Shown here: positions 23,528 through 24,851 of the stretch, piece after piece
Position numbering within the stretch: position 1 is the first letter of the stretch
Layout of the letters: every line of letters starts with the position of its first letter
Source of the DNA: a virus
Length of the DNA: 24,851 bases
IMG/VR virus record: IMGVR_UViG_3300044846_003286
Coordinates: 1-24,851 of that record
Reading direction: 5' to 3' (one strand)
Translations under genes and position numbers: made by a program
The notes under the pieces: model-generated
Seen by the model: only the letters and a program-made list of their open reading frames with translations
What the model was told of the DNA's origin: nothing
The model's database searches: none

Positions 23528-24741
23528 TGTCTGATTTGGAAGCAAAGGTACTATCTGCGGTTTTAAATGATAAGCAAATTCATGTGCTATTTCAGGCAAA
23601 CCCAGATACTTTGTTTAGAACTCATAAAGATGTTTGGGATTTTGTAAAAAACTATTATGAGCAAAATTCAACTGTTCCAACAAAGTCGCTTTTGGTAGAA
23701 AAGTTTAGAGACTTTCAACCAGTAGGTGAAATAGGTACAACAAAGCATCACCTAGAAGAGTTAAGAATACAATTCCTTGAAGATAATTTAAGAAATGCAC
23801 TAATGACTAGTGCAAAACAATTAAATGAACATCAACCAATTGAAGCTCTTAATTCAATAATTTCAAAAACATCTGATCTTAAAAGAATTAGTTCTGATGT
23901 AAGAGATATTGATGCAACAGATGTAGAGGATGCCTCTGCACACTTTATACACATTAAGGAGTTAAGTGAAAAAGGTATACACGGTGTTAGAACAAACTTG
24001 GCAGGTTTTGATAACTATCTACCTGGTGGTATTGCTCCTGGTCAATTTGGTATTCTTCTTGCTTACCCTGCCATTGGTAAGTCTTGGCTTGCTATTTTTA
24101 TGGCTGTACAAGCGTGGAAAGCTGGGAAGAAACCTTTAATAATTTCTCTTGAAATGACAGAGAAAGAAGTAAGAAATCGTGTTTATACAATTATGGCTGA
24201 AGGATATTTTTCACACAGAAAATTAAGTGCAGGTCTAATTGATATTGAAGGTTTTGAAAATTGGGCTAAACAACATTTAAAAGATAAGCCACCATTTTAT
24301 ATTATTTCTAATGACGGTATGGCAGATGTATCCCCTTCTGTTATTAGAGGAAAGATAGACCAGTATTCTCCAGATGTTGTATTTGTTGATTATATTCAGT
24401 TAATGAATTCAAATCAAGGAGGCGAGAATGAAGTTGTAAAGATTAAAAATATCTCTAGAGAATTAAAAGTTCTTGCAATTTCTTCACAAGTTCCAATTGT
24501 TGCAATTGCATCTGCCACTCCAGATAATGCAACCGATATGAATAGTGTTCCCTCCCTTGGTCAAGTGGCATGGTCAAAGCAATTAGCTTATGATGCTGAC
24601 TGGGTTTTAGCACTTGGTCGTGCTACTGGAAGTACAATTCTTGAATGTGTATTTAGAAAAAACCGTCATGGCTTTTGTGGAGAATTTATGGTAGATATTG
24701 ATTTTGACTCAGGTCGCTTTATTTATAAGGATTTTGAATAA
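23527..24741 (+). CDS. DnaB-type replicative DNA helicase
   Basis: A 404-residue protein, shorter than the usual 440-470 of DnaB. Residues 1-75 resemble the DnaB N-terminal helical domain (LEAKVLSAVLNDKQIHVLFQ). The RecA-like domain contains a Walker A (AYPAIGKS, residues 179-186, as in the A-x-x-x-x-GK-T form of DnaB), the catalytic glutamate in SLEMTEKE (Glu209), a Walker B (VVFVDYIQLM, Asp288) and a K-x-R finger motif (KNRHG, Lys378 and Arg380). The usual LSQLNR DNA-binding motif near residues 326-334 is replaced by IASATPDN. It would unwind the fork for phage replication, with primase probably encoded elsewhere. It starts by TAATG overlap with the upstream small gene. Confidence 0.88.
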   Translation: MSDLEAKVLSAVLNDKQIHVLFQANPDTLFRTHKDVWDFVKNYYEQNSTVPTKSLLVEKFRDFQPVGEIGTTKHHLEELRIQFLEDNLRNALMTSAKQLNEHQPIEALNSIISKTSDLKRISSDVRDIDATDVEDASAHFIHIKELSEKGIHGVRTNLAGFDNYLPGGIAPGQFGILLAYPAIGKSWLAIFMAVQAWKAGKKPLIISLEMTEKEVRNRVYTIMAEGYFSHRKLSAGLIDIEGFENWAKQHLKDKPPFYIISNDGMADVSPSVIRGKIDQYSPDVVFVDYIQLMNSNQGGENEVVKIKNISRELKVLAISSQVPIVAIASATPDNATDMNSVPSLGQVAWSKQLAYDADWVLALGRATGSTILECVFRKNRHGFCGEFMVDIDFDSGRFIYKDFE

Positions 24742-24757
24742 AACTAGTTAATTCCAT

Positions 24758-24766
24758 TGATATAAT
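24758..24766 (+). promoter_or_regulatory. Extended -10 promoter, TGATATAAT
   Basis: TGA plus TATAAT at 24761-24766 lies between the helicase stop and the ATG at 24774. The expected start point is near 24773, so the mRNA would begin at or one base before the ATG, that is, practically leaderless. Confidence 0.6.
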
Positions 24767-24773
24767 TGATGGT

Positions 24774-24851
24774 ATGTACGCTCATAAGTCAATAAAAAGA
24801 TTTAGCCTTGATGGTGAAATTTATGATGATTCTCATATCATAAGACTTAAA
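24774..24851 (+). CDS. Start of an unidentified gene, cut by the window edge
   Basis: ATG at 24774 opens a frame of 26 codons to the edge without a stop; it begins MYAHKSIKRFSLDGEIYDD. There is no Shine-Dalgarno sequence; the promoter-like TGATATAAT is only about 7 nt upstream. It follows the helicase, so a replication or recombination gene would be expected, but too little is visible to name it. Confidence 0.5.
   Translation, partial: MYAHKSIKRFSLDGEIYDDSHIIRLK

Noticed and set aside
24061-24084. Apparent defective Walker A (alanine instead of the first glycine) in the helicase
   Set aside because: DnaB proteins normally have an A-x-x-x-x-GK-T form here, so AYPAIGKS is ordinary for the family.
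24742-24750. AACTAGTT palindrome after the helicase as a terminator
   Set aside because: It is an 8-bp palindrome without a loop or GC-rich stem and without a T-run; too weak to be a terminator or a specific operator.
1-24851. tRNA genes, integrase, insertion sequences or a lysis cassette
   Set aside because: No cloverleaf with a T-loop signature, transposase, integrase, endolysin or holin was recognised. Gaps are too short to hold tRNA arrays, so none is reported.

Overview
This window is part of the genome of a tailed dsDNA phage (Caudoviricetes). All recognisable genes lie on the + strand in nearly gapless order. The gene order (major capsid protein, head-tail connectors, major tail protein, frameshifted tail-assembly chaperones, one very long tape measure gene, tail-tip genes, with no sheath or baseplate-wedge genes seen) points to a long non-contractile, siphovirus-type tail. 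DNA is AT-rich with AGA as the main arginine codon. The gene order and general protein character resemble large actinobacteriophages, and a nearly leaderless start fits an actinobacterial host. This is inference from memory of such genomes; the host cannot be read from the window. A marine or freshwater low-GC actinobacterium is only a guess.

Layout: 1-409 is the C-terminal end of the major capsid protein, closed by a hairpin terminator. 490-4064 is a neck and tail-tube block: a small unknown protein, head-tail adaptor, head-closure-like protein, neck protein, tail terminator and major tail protein, closed by a strong terminator. 4166-4833 is the tail-assembly chaperone pair, joined by a -1 frameshift at the canonical heptamer CCCAAAC. 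4833-13118 is a 2761-residue tape measure protein with a TP901-type core, three PGEFV linker cassettes, two long internal regions of unknown role and a C-terminal coiled coil. 13118-22018 is the tail tip: distal-tail-like protein, a 1501-residue hub protein with an apparent inserted lectin-like domain, a Lys-rich protein, a fibre-type protein and a protein with a seven-repeat FG-GAP beta-propeller. 22045-22485 is a small fibre or lectin-like protein. From 22494 the content changes from virion to DNA metabolism: a helix-turn-helix protein, two small unknown proteins and a DnaB-type helicase, then the start of another gene at the right edge.

Expression logic: TGNTATAAT (extended -10) occurs in four of the five intergenic gaps I examined, and a TATAAT without TG lies in the fifth. 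Within units, genes are linked by 1-4 base stop/start overlaps, which suggests translational coupling. The major capsid and major tail genes each end in a hairpin and use CGT for arginine, unlike most other genes, consistent with high expression.

The most interesting features are the FG-GAP propeller, whose first four units are exact 174-bp tandem repeats, the tape measure with internal regions between PGEFV cassettes, and the shared promoter motif with a nearly leaderless start.
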